Position numbers and translations under genes: made by a program. The notes under the pieces were generated by a model. That model searched no databases. It worked only from the letters and a program-made list of their open reading frames with translations, and was not told where the DNA came from. DNA of 64,000 bases from Moniliella sp. 'wahieum' (lineage: Eukaryota; Basidiomycota; Moniliellomycetes; Moniliellales; Moniliellaceae). Shown one piece after another: positions 25,136 to 37,200 of the stretch. Positions within the stretch are counted from its first letter, which is position 1, and each line of letters starts with the position of its first letter. The stretch spans positions 1,222,123 to 1,286,122 of the forward strand of contig RSEE01000005.1 of assembly GCA_003971905.1 (NCBI GenBank), written 5' to 3'.

Positions 25136-26287
25136 ATGCCTCAGCGCCGACGCTCGTCGAGGCCCACATCGATGCCGCTGCCTGCGCGCGCTCGCGCCTA
25201 TCTCCCGCCGCTCGGCATTCCTCAAGCTCTGCACGACGACCCCCTCGGCCTGCTCTCCAATACGTCCCGCGTGTGCCTGACCACATTGCCCGCGCCATCT
25301 GGGGCTCCACCAGCCGTGCAGCGGCAAGCGCCAAGGGCACGTCGCCCCCCCCGAGTGTCAGCGTGCTTGTTCCCGATGTGTCTGCACGGGCCCATGTGCC
25401 ACTGATTGCAGCCCGCGACGGCGTTCTGGGACCATGTCCAGAGCCGCGACCCTCATGCTGGCCCGCACGCCGATGCGCCTCCGCTCTCAGCGTTGGAGGA
25501 GGAAGTTTCCTTGCGTGTGCTGCGACAACGAGCACCAACACTGTTTCACCATGCCGTTGGATCGCTTACCTTGCCTCCCACTGTGGCCGACGAAGGCTTG
25601 CCCCCGCCCTTGGCCACAGCCACCCATCGCGCCCAGGACCAAGGCGCACACCAGGCTAAGGGCGCCGCCTTTGCTCGACTGCTTCAGCGCGTCGACCAGC
25701 AGGACGCGCGTTGGCGTATGGCGGGCACGGAACGGAAGGCGTACAAGAGCAAGGGCAGAACAAGGACAAGGACAAGGGCACGGGGATGCCTTTTTCGCTC
25801 TCATTATCCCAGATGACAACACGACCAATGCATCCGCCTTGGGACGCTCCCCCAATCCAAGGAGACTCGGAACAGGAAAATGAGGAGGAAGAGGATGATT
25901 TCGTCCCCGAGGAGGACAGTGACGAAGACGAGTCTTCCCGCCCTGTGGCATCAGCTGCGACAGGATTGCCTCCACACAACGGCACCGACGAGGTTGCCGG
26001 GCTGCATCTGTTTGCCCAACAAATGCGGCTCACTTTCTTGCTGGGGACCAGGTACAGTTCGGTTCCGAGGTTGGTTGGGCGCGTTGGCTGCGTTGGTCAA
26101 CCACTAACTCATTTCACTCATTTCGCAGACAATCTTTTCACCCTCCCTCTATGCCCAAGTCGACTTTGACTCCTCCCTTGACCCTCGTCCTTCTGCGCGG
26201 TCAGCCACCGAGCCCAGAAGGGGAAGCGGCGATCTTCGGGCGGTGACAGACGAAGATAGGTGGTTTGACGAATCGGACTCGGACTAA
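25136..26287 (+). CDS. Unrecognised acidic-tailed protein
   Basis: I do not recognise this gene. A chain of coding-looking segments runs rightward in changing frames. It begins MPQRRRSSRPTSMPLPARAR (25136), then YVPRVPDHIARAIWGSTSR, VSVLVPDVSARAHVPLIAA, AFWDHVQSRDPHAGPH and SALEEEVSLRVLRQRAPTLF. After that come HQAKGAAFARLLQRVDQQDA, an acidic stretch (ENEEEEDDFVPEEDSDEDES) and a tail ending WFDESDSD at the TAA at 26285-26287. An intron is likely near 26050-26130 (GTACAG... to ...TCGCAG). The acidic C-terminus suggests a nuclear or nucleolar protein, but that is weak. It follows MET22 by about 260 bp on the same strand. Frame breaks make the start uncertain. Confidence 0.5.
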
Positions 26288-26954
26288 GTCAACAGCGGCG
26301 TGGTCTCTCTCCTGCTGTCCAACTAACGGTGCGGGGGCTGCCAAGGCCCAGGCTCGGAACGACCGCACCATCTAGATTCCGTCAACCAAGGAATGCGGTA
26401 AACTCCTTTGCCAAAGGAGAATGGAAAGAGGATCGATACAGTATCAGATCAGATCGACCATCAGAAACAGAAATAAAGTGGGGGAGGGTAGGGGAACTGG
26501 CAAGACGGAAACAGGAGCATGACACTCCCGAGCGCCCGACAGCAACGGATGGGGAAAGCGATGGCAGAGATCATCGAACAGAGTGAAATGTAAGGGAAAG
26601 GAAAGGGGAATGGGCGAGGACTGGGGCGGGGGCAAAAGGGGAAGCGTACGAGTACAGGCTTCGGCTCGAGCAACCAAGGCGTCATCAAACAGATATCCGG
26701 CAAAGCCCACCAGGCTAGAAAGTTAGAAAGGGTCGAACTCAGCCCACGCAGACGACCGGGGCAGCTTCACTTTGCAAAAGGAACGTGGGCGCTTGACACG
26801 CCAAGAGGTGCGGGGAGAGAGGGGAATACAATCAATGCAAACGTCACGATCGAGTCCATGAGTCACCAGTTCACAACCAAGAAGACGAGCGTCAAGAAAA
26901 CCCACATCAGGCAGCGGGGGGAGGGAAGCTGGCGGAGGGGGTCAGTCACTAGGC

Positions 26955-27623
26955 TCACGTACACCTTGGTCCACTTCCAGAATTCAAGCCAACGTACCCG
27001 TACTGCGCACCGTACCCGGCCTGCGACGGCGGGTAGGCGGTTTGTGGACCAAACCCAGGCTGGGCCGGGCACCAAAGGCACCCTGCGACGCAAACGACGT
27101 CTGCGGCGAGCCGAAGCCTGCGGCGGTCGGGGAGACAAAGCCGGGGGCGGAGCAAACGTGCCAGCAGCCGGGTAGCCCGCTGCCGCCGCGGCCGCGGCCG
27201 CAGGGTCAGCAAATGCCGGTTGACCCGCCTGGTACGGGTTCGGCAGGCCCGGGCAAAGCCCTGGTGGGCGGGATGCCAAAGGAGGCCGGCGTGGCCGCAT
27301 ATTGCCGCGCGCCGTACCCGCCCATAGCCATTGAAGCCACCGGCATAGCCTGCGTTGTACGCCCCCGGAGCGCACCGGACGCGCGTTGGCCATATTGACA
27401 CGGATGTGCGGCCATCCAAAGTTGTTCGTTCATGTTCTGGATCGCAGTGTCGGCTTCTTCCTGGTGGTGTAGGTGACAAAGCCAAATCCGCGGGAGAGCG
27501 ACCAGTCTCGCGGTCGCGCATCACCAACATAGTCGGTCAGCGCGCCCCACGAGGCAAAAGCGTGCGCGAGACATCGTCGGTGGTTGTCCCAGCTGAGGTT
27601 GCCCACATAGACTTGGCGACCAT
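26955..27623 (-). CDS. Single-RRM glycine-rich RNA-binding protein
   Basis: The RRM occupies the N-terminus: RNP2 is VYVGNLSW (near 27605) and RNP1 is GFGFVTYT (near 27490). VMRDRETGRS, the usual linker before RNP1, and NMNEQ and MANARPV after it complete the fold. The C-terminus is rich in Gly, Tyr, Ala and Pro (GGFNGYG, PNPYQAGQPAFADP, an eight-Ala run, AYPPSQAGYGAQYGYVG) and ends GSGPRCT at the TGA at 26955-26957. Proteins of this layout bind RNA and often respond to stress. Frame breaks interrupt the RRM at about 27570, 27540, 27460, 27425 and 27380. The ATG at 27621-27623 needs one extra base to enter the RRM frame; an upstream exon is the alternative. 26288-26954 and 27624-28888 show no other gene. 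Confidence 0.8.
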
Positions 27624-27745
27624 CTGCGAAGGAGGGTGCGCAGCGAGCGGATCGGGTAGATCAGCTAGGCGAAGGAGCAAGGGAGGCAGGCGCGCGAGGA
27701 GAGAGAGACGCACAGTGAGTGTCGAGAGGGGAGGGGCGAGTAGGA

Positions 27746-27775
27746 GAGTGCGAGTGCAAGTGCGAGTGCGAGTGC
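27746..27775. repeat. GAGTGC hexanucleotide repeat
   Basis: Five tandem hexamers (GAGTGC, one AAGTGC variant) in the probable 5' region of the RRM gene. They lie inside a purine-rich stretch with many GAGCGA and GAGACGA words. Confidence 0.8.
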
Positions 27776-28313
27776 GAGGGGGGGGAAGGCCTTAGGGGCG
27801 GGAAGCGAAGCAAGCCGAGCAACAACAAAAGACACGTCGGAGCCACGAGACGGAGACGGAAGCACACGCGATCGCAGACGGAGACAGAACCCAAACAGAC
27901 CAGAGAGCCAAGCGAGACGAGACGAGCCGAGAGGTGGTGGGGGCGCGCTTCCTGCCAGCGTCCCGCATCCGAGGGCAGCAGGAGGCGGACGCGCAACCTA
28001 GCACTGCCCCCCGGGCACCCGCGCCTACACTGGTCCCCTGCCTGTCTGCCACAGCGTGTTGCGCTCAAACCACCTGCCACGTCACCCTCGTCATCGACCC
28101 AATCACCGTCGGCCAGCTGCCACCAATCCTTCCTTAGGCCTTCATCAGAGTGCCAACCCAAGCACCCAGTTGCCAGCTGCCAACCCCATGTCTCCACCGC
28201 CAGCCCCATCGCCAGCCCATCGCCAGCCCGCAGGCCAAGGAGCGAGCGAGCGGGCAAGGGGAGCCGAACCCCGAAGCCTTCCTTGCACGACAAGTCACAC
28301 ATCCAATTGAATC

Positions 28314-28357
28314 GATCGTTGAACGTTGGTTGAACGTTGACGCTGACGTTGAACGAT
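28314..28357. repeat. AACGTTG palindromic-word array
   Basis: Repeated GTTGAACGTTG words in an imperfect period-7 array within the gene-free stretch before the glyoxal oxidase gene. Confidence 0.75.
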
Positions 28358-28888
28358 CAGTTGATCCGCAATGGTCAGCAGAAGAGCGAGCGAACGAGCG
28401 AGCGACAACAGAGAGAAGGCAGTGCGCCAGCCGAGCACCGCCCCCCCCCGCTGCCGGCTGCAGCATCGTCTCGCTCACGTCGACGCCCAGCACGAGGCCA
28501 GTGTGGAGCCGCACCAACCGGCACAAGGCCGACACTGGCGCTGCGCGGGCCCAGGGCGCGCGGCTGGGAGTTTGCATGTAAAAAGGTCGCTTCTTCCTCG
28601 TTAGCTTGACTCAGCACCCTAGCCGAACAGCCTGGAGAATGTTACAAGGCCAACTACGCGGACCCAGAGAACCATCTTGCCTTTCTCTCGTCTGCCTTTC
28701 CCACCCCCACCACTTGCGACTGCACTGGCTTCTCAGCCCCCCCTTTGTTCCAGTCTCACCCCCACGCTCCCCTTTCTCTCCCATCCTCCCCCTCTCGTCC
28801 TCGCTCCAGTGCCATTTCCCTCCATCCCTTAACCCATCGTATCACTACTCGAGCGCTATACAGCCAACCTTTCACCACTCCAGTGTGC

Positions 28889-31347
28889 ATGCACCATGCT
28901 GTCCTCGTCCTTATCGCTGCGGCGGTTGCGTGGCAACAAGCGTGTCTGCCGCGCTCGCCGGAAAGCCCTCACTCACGACATCCTAACTCACGACTCGCTC
29001 GCCTCAGCCATGTGCTCGGCTTGGTTGACAACAACACTGCCTTGTGTTCTCGACAAGGTGGAGGGCAACGCTGCGAAACTTCCTAATGGCAAATTGTCTG
29101 GGGCTCGCTCATCGATCTCACTGATGGTCAAGTACGTGGAGTCGATGTTGAGACGAATGCCTTCTGTGCCGCCGGCATGACCATGCCAAATGGCCATGGG
29201 CCGTCGGGGTGGCAACCAAGCCGTTCAGTACGGCAACGTTGCCGTGACGGGGAACCAGAACCCTTACCAATCCAAAGACGGACGCAGGCCATCGCTTGCT
29301 GGATATTGTTGGCGCCCAGCCGGGTACTCCAATTGGAACGATGATGGTCATCTCCAAATGGCTGGTCAACGCTGGTAACCCCTCCTTTGGATCTCTCTCT
29401 CTGGCCGCACACGTTTCGCATACTCGAGGGACATATTGAAAGAATGTTGAGGAGTAAAGGAAAAGAGAGGCTGATTCACAAACACTCGCCTGTGAAGGTA
29501 CCCCACCGTCGAGAGCATTGCCGATGGCACTCTGGTCATCATCGGAGGGTTCCACCAGCGGCGGATACATTAATCGCAACTTACCTAACACGGATCCAAC
29601 CTTCGAAGCGTCACCAGGTCAAGGCTCCATCCAGAACTTGGCTGCCGGTGGCGCTAATCCGACGTACGAGTACTTTCCCGCTCGAACCAACATCACCGCA
29701 CAGGGATCGTTCCAGGGCATGCAGATGTCGAAGTTTATGACGACCACCAGCGGACTAAACATGTACCCCATATGTTCCTTATGCCTAGCGGCAAGATTTT
29801 TATGAACGCCAATGTCTCCAACATCCTGTGGGACCACAACAGAATGTTGGACTCCACTTCCCGTTCCTGGTGGGGTAATCCGTGTCTACCGGCCTCAGTG
29901 CGCAGCCATGAAGCCACTGACGCCGGACAACAATTACACTCCCACCATCCTGTTTTGTGGTGGCATGGTTTTAGATGAAGATGAGCAATGGGGCAATTAC
30001 ACACGCTCCCAACGTCACATGTACCAGACGGCTACCTCAACCAACTGTGCTTCTATTCAACCCGAGCATGCTGATGGTACGCCTGTGGACAACCCCCATT
30101 TTGTCAGAGAGATGACATGCCCGTTGGTCGGACCATGGGCCAGTTCATTCACCTGCCGAGGCCAGATGCTGATCGTCATGGGGGGAGAATGGAACGCCGG
30201 ATACGGCAATACGAGTTGGAACATGCTTGAACTCAATGGCCAGCAAGTCCGCTTGGAGGGCATGGCATCTGGCCCAACCTTGACTCCGCTCTTATACGAC
30301 CCCGATCAACCCAAGGGTAAAAAGTTACTGATGCCAACTTGGAAAAGTCAGTTTGCCCGCTTGTACCATTCCTCTGCCATCCTTGCTCCTGATGGTTCGG
30401 TCCTCATTGCTGGAAGAACCCGCACAACGATGAACTGCTCATGCCACTCGCGTCCAACCCTCAAGGTTATAACACCACGTATGTGGTCGAGAAGTGTACC
30501 CGGACTATTACTTTGCTCCTCGTCCTGAACCGACTGGGCTTCCCTCTGTCCTTACCTATGGCGGAAATAGCTTCAATGTGACCGTCGAAAAGAGTACATG
30601 AACCAATCCTTAATGCCCTCGCCGCTGCTACCAAGTTATGGTCATCCGCCCTGGCTTTTCCACGACGCCATGAACATGGGCCAACGCAGTCTCCAGCTGG
30701 AGAACACGTATGAGGTGCAGAAAGACGGAAGTGTGGTGTACACGGTCAACCCGCTGCCCACCAACCCCAACCTGATCACAGCCGGACTGCGTGTTATTTG
30801 TCACGATGCTGGTGTGCCGTCTCAGGGCAAGTTTATCTCCATGGCGACATGAATACCATTGGCCCGGCCCCTTGGACCCCCAAGATCCATCCGCGCCACC
30901 GAACTGTACCCTGCCAAGAATGGCTCCAGCTCGTTTGACAATCCACCCGCGCAAGTGTATAACCGGTACCGGCCCGTCCAAAGAATTCGGCAAGGCGCGT
31001 AGCGTGGGCACAGGTTCCACCAGCCAACGTCCTCCTCGAAAAGTAAGGTGGGGCTTGGGGTTGGTATCGGGGTCGGGGTAGGCGCTGGACTAGCAGCGGC
31101 TTTGTTGGGCTTGGTGATCTACAAGAAGAAGAAGGCTTCCTCACGTACCAAGCCTGCTGCCGGATACACTGCCGCTGCGGCTTCGGCACAAAGGGGAGAC
31201 GAGGCACTGGCGGCGCCGTCTGTTCCGTTTGCTCCCTATGGTCATGCCGCCTCCTCTTCGCTGTCCACTTTTGATTCTTATAACCTGTATCACTCCCCAG
31301 GGGAGTCAAACAGGCAGCCGGGAGCGTTGACTGGAGGCGCCCACTAG
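28889..31347 (+). CDS. Glyoxal oxidase-like copper radical oxidase with a C-terminal membrane anchor
   Basis: Secreted copper radical oxidases turn aldehydes into acids and H2O2. The start MHHAVLVLIAAAVAW looks like a signal peptide. The body shows NAFCAAGMTMPNG (Cys of the Cys-Tyr cofactor), WYP after the intron at 29375-29497, NMYPH (cross-linked Tyr), FMNANVSNILWD, LIVMGGEWNAGYGN, ARLYHSSAILAPDGSVLIAG (Tyr and His copper ligands) and AMNMGQRSLQ. The latter is preceded by STH once one missing C near 30663 is allowed, giving the last His ligand. A transmembrane segment follows near 31050-31110 (VGLGVGIGVGVGAGLAAALL, then GLVIYKKKK), then a cytosolic tail ending GALTGGAH. The layout is like the membrane-bound Glo1 of smut fungi. 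Many frame breaks, including near 28930, 29090, 29190 and 30470. Confidence 0.9.
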
Positions 31348-32205
31348 TTATTGTTGTCGGGCACCTGATCGGTGCTCTCTGGCACCGTATCCGCTTGTAC
31401 CTTTGCTCGTGTTTGGCCAACTTGGACCGTGGTTGTCCATATCGATGTGGGGGTACGCATACAGTGCTATATGTTTCCCACTTTTGCCTTTCGTTTTTCT
31501 TCCCCTCTATATCCACCCTCCCTTCTACCCTTACTAGGTCTTTATGATCGCGGCTCGTCTTCCTCTGTACCACCCAACATGCCCCTGTGGCGTATGTCTC
31601 TCTCTATCGTCTTTGACTTGGATGCCGTTTGCTCGGTTTGTATAGATTTTAGTGCTCTTTCGCCTCCCCCGATCTTATCGAGACGTGTGGAAGCATGCCC
31701 ATGTGTCTTTTCATGTAATGGCCACACATCCAGCACTAGACAAGCAGAGCCAGCAGGACATGGACAAGCCGGCCAAGCTTTTACCCTGCGCGACGTACTT
31801 CTTCCTCATCGCCAAGCCCTTGGACCATTGCCTCTTCTCTCTCTATACCCTTTGTCGTCCGACTACCAACACTCAATACGAAATCAAGTGCTCATTAAGC
31901 GAGCCACTGAGGGAACCAGGAGCGCCCAAGCAGAACCGCATAGCAAGTGGAAGCGGATAAGATCCGAAACGCAGTGGAGGTATGATTCAGAGTGTGTGGC
32001 ATATGGATACGATCTTCGAAACGCAACTGGAGGTATCATACAGAGAGTGTTATCAACAGCAAAGGCAAGGTGGGCCGGAATTCAGTTAGGCGGGAAGACT
32101 CGATGGGAGACAAAGGGTGGGGAGTAGGTGTGGGAGGCGAGGGGGTATAGAGAGCCCCATACTCCTGACCGCAGCACCTGAGGGCAAACTCAACAGATCT
32201 CTCTC
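31348..32205. other. Intergenic, no gene recognised
   Basis: About 860 bp between two convergent genes. Pyrimidine-rich near 31480-31700. The open frame 31372-32127 has no recognisable feature. Confidence 0.5.
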
Positions 32206-33910
32206 TCATTCGCTCGGTCGAGGGGGGAGCAAGCTCGTTCGTTCATTTACTTGGGGCGAGATTGGTGGGACCGTCTGGGTCTGGGTGGATGCATGAGCGT
32301 GCGTCCGCCACGGCGAGAAGGGAATGCGCAACCAGTGTTCTCTTCTTGACACTTGTCCGGCAGTCCCTCTGTCCTCGGACCCGGAGGGTGCAGGCAAGGT
32401 CACGTCTCGTTTGCACACGGGGCAGCTGCGTCGTTGGCCTAGCAACCACTCATCCACCTCTTTCTGATGGAAAATGTGGCCACAGGGCAGGACACGTACC
32501 CATTCTCCCTCCAAAAACCGAGACAGATGGCACATTGATCCGAGTAAAACCAGCTCCGACCTGGCGGTAGCAATCCCATCGACTCGGCCGACAATGTACC
32601 CTCTAGCACTGCACCGGGTGTCACCGTCCCCGAAGCCCAGCCGTCGGCTTCGATGTCCTCGATTTCTTCCCCTGTTGGGCATGCCGCCAACCCTACGCGG
32701 GTGGAAGATTCGCCGTGGCCCCACCCTTGGCCTGCGGGTGGGTTAGGCGACCTAGGCAAGCCAGGCATGCTGGCTGAGCCCCAGGGAATGCCGTTGCCGT
32801 GGACGATGAGGCAAGGCAATTGCAGGACTACTACTTCGGGCGCGCGCGTCTCCTCATGTTCATCTGTCCGCTCTCGCTCCCGCTGCCGCACACACTGGGC
32901 CACCCGAATCAATACGTAGGGTACCAGCGCACTAAGCAAGACGGCCAGGACCCACCAAGTCGGCAGCCGAGCTGAGAACACATATACACGCGGAACAAGT
33001 CAGCCTGGTCGGCGTACGCGGCCACAACGTTACACATCTGCCCAACGTACCCTTCCCCGTGGTCTGCGTCATCGTACAGCACCACCTCGATCCCAACAGG
33101 TTCCGCAGTCCTCGCGGTTTGGCCAGGACCTCTGCCGGATTTGTGTGCCAAGTCGGAAAGCAAGCGCTGCAGGTCGAGCAGACTGGGCCGGGTGACAAAG
33201 TGAGCGGGGATCCTCACGTCGTCCGCGGCACTCGTGGCTTGCATGGTGACCAGCTGCTTGTTGGCCAAGCCCGGGTCCACCGTTTGGTTCACGCCGCGCC
33301 GATCTTGTCGCTGGCACCGCCATGCTCACGTCTGCTCGGCGCATCCCCGACCACCACCGCACGCGCGCCCAGCGCCTGGGCCAGTCGCACCTTGGCTACA
33401 AACGAACAGTTGCCACCACGCTCCACCAGCGCAATCCAATCGCCCGGTGGCGGAGGCGAAGATAAGGGCAAGATAGAGGACGACGACCGAGGCCCAGGCT
33501 CAGGCCCCGGCCCAGACTCAGACGCACAAGCATGTATCGCATTCGATCGCGCCTTTGCCCCGCGGTCGCCGGAGACATCAGGGACCAGGTAGTGGGAAAT
33601 TGGCAGGAGCGTACCGCGCAGCCCCGAGGACTGCCGTATTGCCTGTCCAAATGCGGCTCGACGTGTATTGTAGCTCGCTTGGGAACGTACCACTTCCAAT
33701 ACGCTCCGGCGCGACGTCTGCGTCAGCATGGGAGGCAAAGGAGCACTTACAGCAGCGGAGGCTTGCTGTTCGCTTTGCCTCGGAGGCCAGGCTGCCAGTG
33801 ACGTGCCGGTGGATACCGTCGCCATACAGGGGAGGGCAAAGGGCAAGCAGGGCGAGGAGCAGGGTGCTGACGAGGTGCGCGATGGGGTTATTGGGGCGGC
33901 CGATGCGCAT
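32206..33910 (-). CDS. PA-TM-RING ubiquitin ligase
   Basis: A membrane E3 ligase of the protease-associated/RING type, usually endosomal or vacuolar. A signal peptide starts at 33910 ([20 protein letters not shown], then [10 protein letters not shown]). The PA domain follows: [30 protein letters not shown], then [21 protein letters not shown] transmembrane helix lies near 32900-32960 ([20 protein letters not shown]). The cytosolic part ends in a RING-H2: DQCAIC, then [18 protein letters not shown] and [14 protein letters not shown]. The last residues are SLLPPRPSE before the TGA at 32206-32208. The PA part and the signal peptide are in different frames (break or intron near 33650-33750). Another break lies inside the RING near 32520. 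Domain order is as expected for the family. Confidence 0.87.
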
Positions 33911-34164
33911 GGCTGTGGCGTGATGGGCAGGGAGGCGGGGTGGTGTCGGTGGGGTATATCAACTCCACAGCGCAGGCGGCGGCGCTGGAAAGGCGCAAAC
34001 ACCAGCAGATCCACCCACGCAAAGCTCACACTGAGATACCCTTGCGGCGCTCGGGGGGCGACTTGATGAGATAGATAGGGCGATAACAGCAGTAAATAGC
34101 CCCCTGTCAAGTCGGTTAGATCCACACAGATGATAAGGCACGCCTCTTTGAGGTGTGCAGCGAT

Positions 34165-34257
34165 GGCGAGATAGCGAAGTGGTTAACGCGCTGTGTTTAG
34201 GTTCTCTGGCCTCAACCGCAGTCCTCCGGGGCGTGGGTTCGAACCCCACTCTCGTCA
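34165..34257 (+). tRNA. tRNA-Leu (anticodon UAG), 14-nt intron
   Basis: Acceptor GGCGAGA pairs with TCTCGTC (one G-U), discriminator A. D stem is GCG/CGC, anticodon stem CTGTG/CGCAG, a variable arm long enough for a type II tRNA (TCCTCCGGGGC), and T arm GTGGG-TTCGAAC-CCCAC. Anticodon TAG is at 34198-34200. The anticodon loop is 21 nt, which implies a 14-nt intron one base 3' of the anticodon. No CCA is encoded. A TTTT pol III terminator follows at 34259. Confidence 0.93.
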
Positions 34258-37200
34258 CTTTTGTCGCTCCATATTTTTAACCCCCTCATATTTATGCTTC
34301 CGTGGCCTGGCTCGCCCCCTCCCTCTCCACCATCCCCATTCAGTCCCGCAGGTTCTGCATTTTCCTCTTTGCAGGTATCTGTATGCGCATCGTACCCACA
34401 CAGAACAACTCGCTCTACAATCTTGGGCTCGAGGCCGCCTGAGGGCCTGAGGCCTTGCAGCTTGAAGCTTGAGGATTGCAGCATGTGTTCTTTGGCTGGC
34501 CTCGCGCCACTTGTCGTGTGGCAGGTGGGTATGAAATTTTGCAAGAGAAGAGAGAGGCAGAGACCTTCTGGATGAGGCAGGTGGCAGATGCACTTGAAGC
34601 CCAGGCAGCGAGGCGCAGTAAGACGCAGCACTGGCGCAGCGCTGGCTTGAAGTTGGGTTTGCTGCCGGCGGGCGTTGAGAATGGTGTGGTGGGGGTGCCG
34701 GTGACAGTGCGGGACAGTACGCACCTGTGATATGTGATACCCATCGGAGTGGACCAGGGGCCTGGTTAGAGGTTTGCGTTTACGCGTTTACTTTACGCGT
34801 CCAATTTGACAGCCATATGAATATGACCCTGCCAAACCCTGTCATATTTATCCCATCGTACCCGGCGGCACTGTCATGATGCATGATGCATCCTTTGTTT
34901 TCTCTTTTCTCTTTTCCCTTTTTTCTTTTCCCTTTTCCTTTCCCCTATGACTTCGCTCGTCTTGGGCCTTATAGGCGTTCGCGGGCTCGAGGCGCTGAGA
35001 GGTTGTAGATGCTTTGCTGCATGAGCGCTGAGCCTCAGCATCGAGCATGTGCAGCAAACCAAATGTGATTTCCGTCAAGAAAAAAGCAACCGCAGAGTGT
35101 TTAGCCTAGGATAAAAGGCGTCGATAGCCGGGAATCGGTAATCGATAATCATCCGGTGGGCCTATAGTCGGCACACCTGAAGCCATACATCATGATGCAT
35201 GAGGTACGCATCAAGAAGTTTGGCTTGAAGCTTGAAGCTTGAGCTTATTCCGATTCACCGTTTGCAACCGCGCTGTAGATCGCGGTGTGTGGAACTTGGA
35301 TGGAGTGTCCGTGCGGGCGCCGGGCGTGTTCAAGCTGAATAAGGTTCAAGGTTCAACGTTGCATGTGGAACGTTGAAGCTTGAAGATGCGTTGACGATGG
35401 CAACGATCTGGGACTGCTTTTGCCGTATATGTGTATCCCTGACATTGGGATCTGCAGCAGGATCTACAATGTGTATACTGGATCGGTCCTTGTCAACATC
35501 TTATCCGTCGAACACACACCCGCCCCCCCTCTCGGTCGTCACCATGATGTCACCGCAACCCTTAACACCGGGACCCCCTTTTTGTTGGGGCGATGCCCCA
35601 ATCAGCACGCAATCCTGGGTGATATATAGGCATCACTCCTCTTATCCGCCCGGACGCTCCCTCTGCTCCCCGATACCCTCGGCTTTACAAGGTCCTACCC
35701 TTCATAGCCTCCTGTATCTCTCCTCAGGGCCACCCGCCACCATCTCCTCTCAGATCTGACTCAGATCTCACTCCCCTTAGCAGGCTAACCTAGATGCAAG
35801 CTGGCTGGGGCACAGTTCTTCATTTATTGGGTTCTGTGGTGGTCAGCGACGACGATGTTAGCCGGTCAACTTCAACGTTGTGTGTGTGGACGGCTTGATG
35901 AGAGTGCGAGCTATGGATGGATGTCGATGAGCTCGATGAGCGTGAAAGCCCTGTGTGACATGTGAGTACGTGTGAGTCTCATTACTCAGACTGAGTACCT
36001 CAGTACTCAGACTGTCAGTACTCAGACTGAGTGTACTGAGTAGTAGTGACATGTGACATGTGCCATGTGACGCGCATTATGTTGCATCCATTTCGCGTTA
36101 CGCGTTGCGCCTTACGCGTTACGCGCTACGGTCCTCCCTGCTGATTCTTATTGAGCAGCTGCAACCCACAATTTACCTATCGTTACGCGTACGCCTCACA
36201 CATGTCACAGGCCTCATTGACCTCTTCGGTACCTTAGATCCCCTACATGTTACGCCTTCGGGTGTCACATGTCAGGTTCTGTGTTACTAGTCACTTGTCC
36301 GTCCGTAGTTTTGTGACGTCTACTGTTACACGTCACGCTAGCCTCTCGGATCCGCCTTAGGGCCTAGGGCCTCCTGGGGCTTGAGGCTCAAGCTTCAAGA
36401 GCTTGAGGGGCCTCAGGCGGCCTGCATTATTTTGCATCCATTTGGCGTTACGCGTTACGCGTTACGCGTTACACGTTACGGTCCTCTTGCTGATTCTTAT
36501 TGAGCAGCTGCAACCTACACTTTACCTATCGTTTTACGCGCACGCCTCACACATGTCACAGGCCTCATTGACCTCTTCGGTGCCTTAGATCCCCCTACAT
36601 GCTTAGTACACCCCGGGTGTCACATGTCAGGTTCTGTGTTACTAGTCACTTGTCCGTCCGTAGCTTTGACACGCCTATCGTCACACGTCACACTAGCCTA
36701 GAGGCCGCCTTAGGCCTTAGGCCTTAGGCCTCTTGAAGCTTGAGAGCTTGAGGCCTGACCGGGACCCCGCCTGACCGCCTGGGCCTGACCATCAGGCCTC
36801 AGTGCCTCAGGGCTGTGAACGGGTCTTCTGCGGCACGCTGCAGCACGACCCTCAGGCTGAAATCTCTCACTAGGGATTTGCCGCTTGCCAGGATAGTAAC
36901 TAGGATGCCTAATGCCGGCGGTGCATAATGCAAGTCAGTCACATGTCATGTATGACATGGACAACCCTCCTTCGGGGCCTTGCTGGGTCCATTTGTTCGA
37001 GTCAGCGCTCAGCTCATCAGCGCATCAACGCCAGCCTCGCTGTCTGATTTTCTGCCACGAAGATCACATTGATGCCTGACAGAGGTCTGGCCACCTGCTG
37101 GCGCGTGATGCATGATGTATGACGCGTGACGCACTACTCCATCACGCATCCTGCACATCATCGATCATCATGCATATCATGCATCATGCCGCATGTGCAT

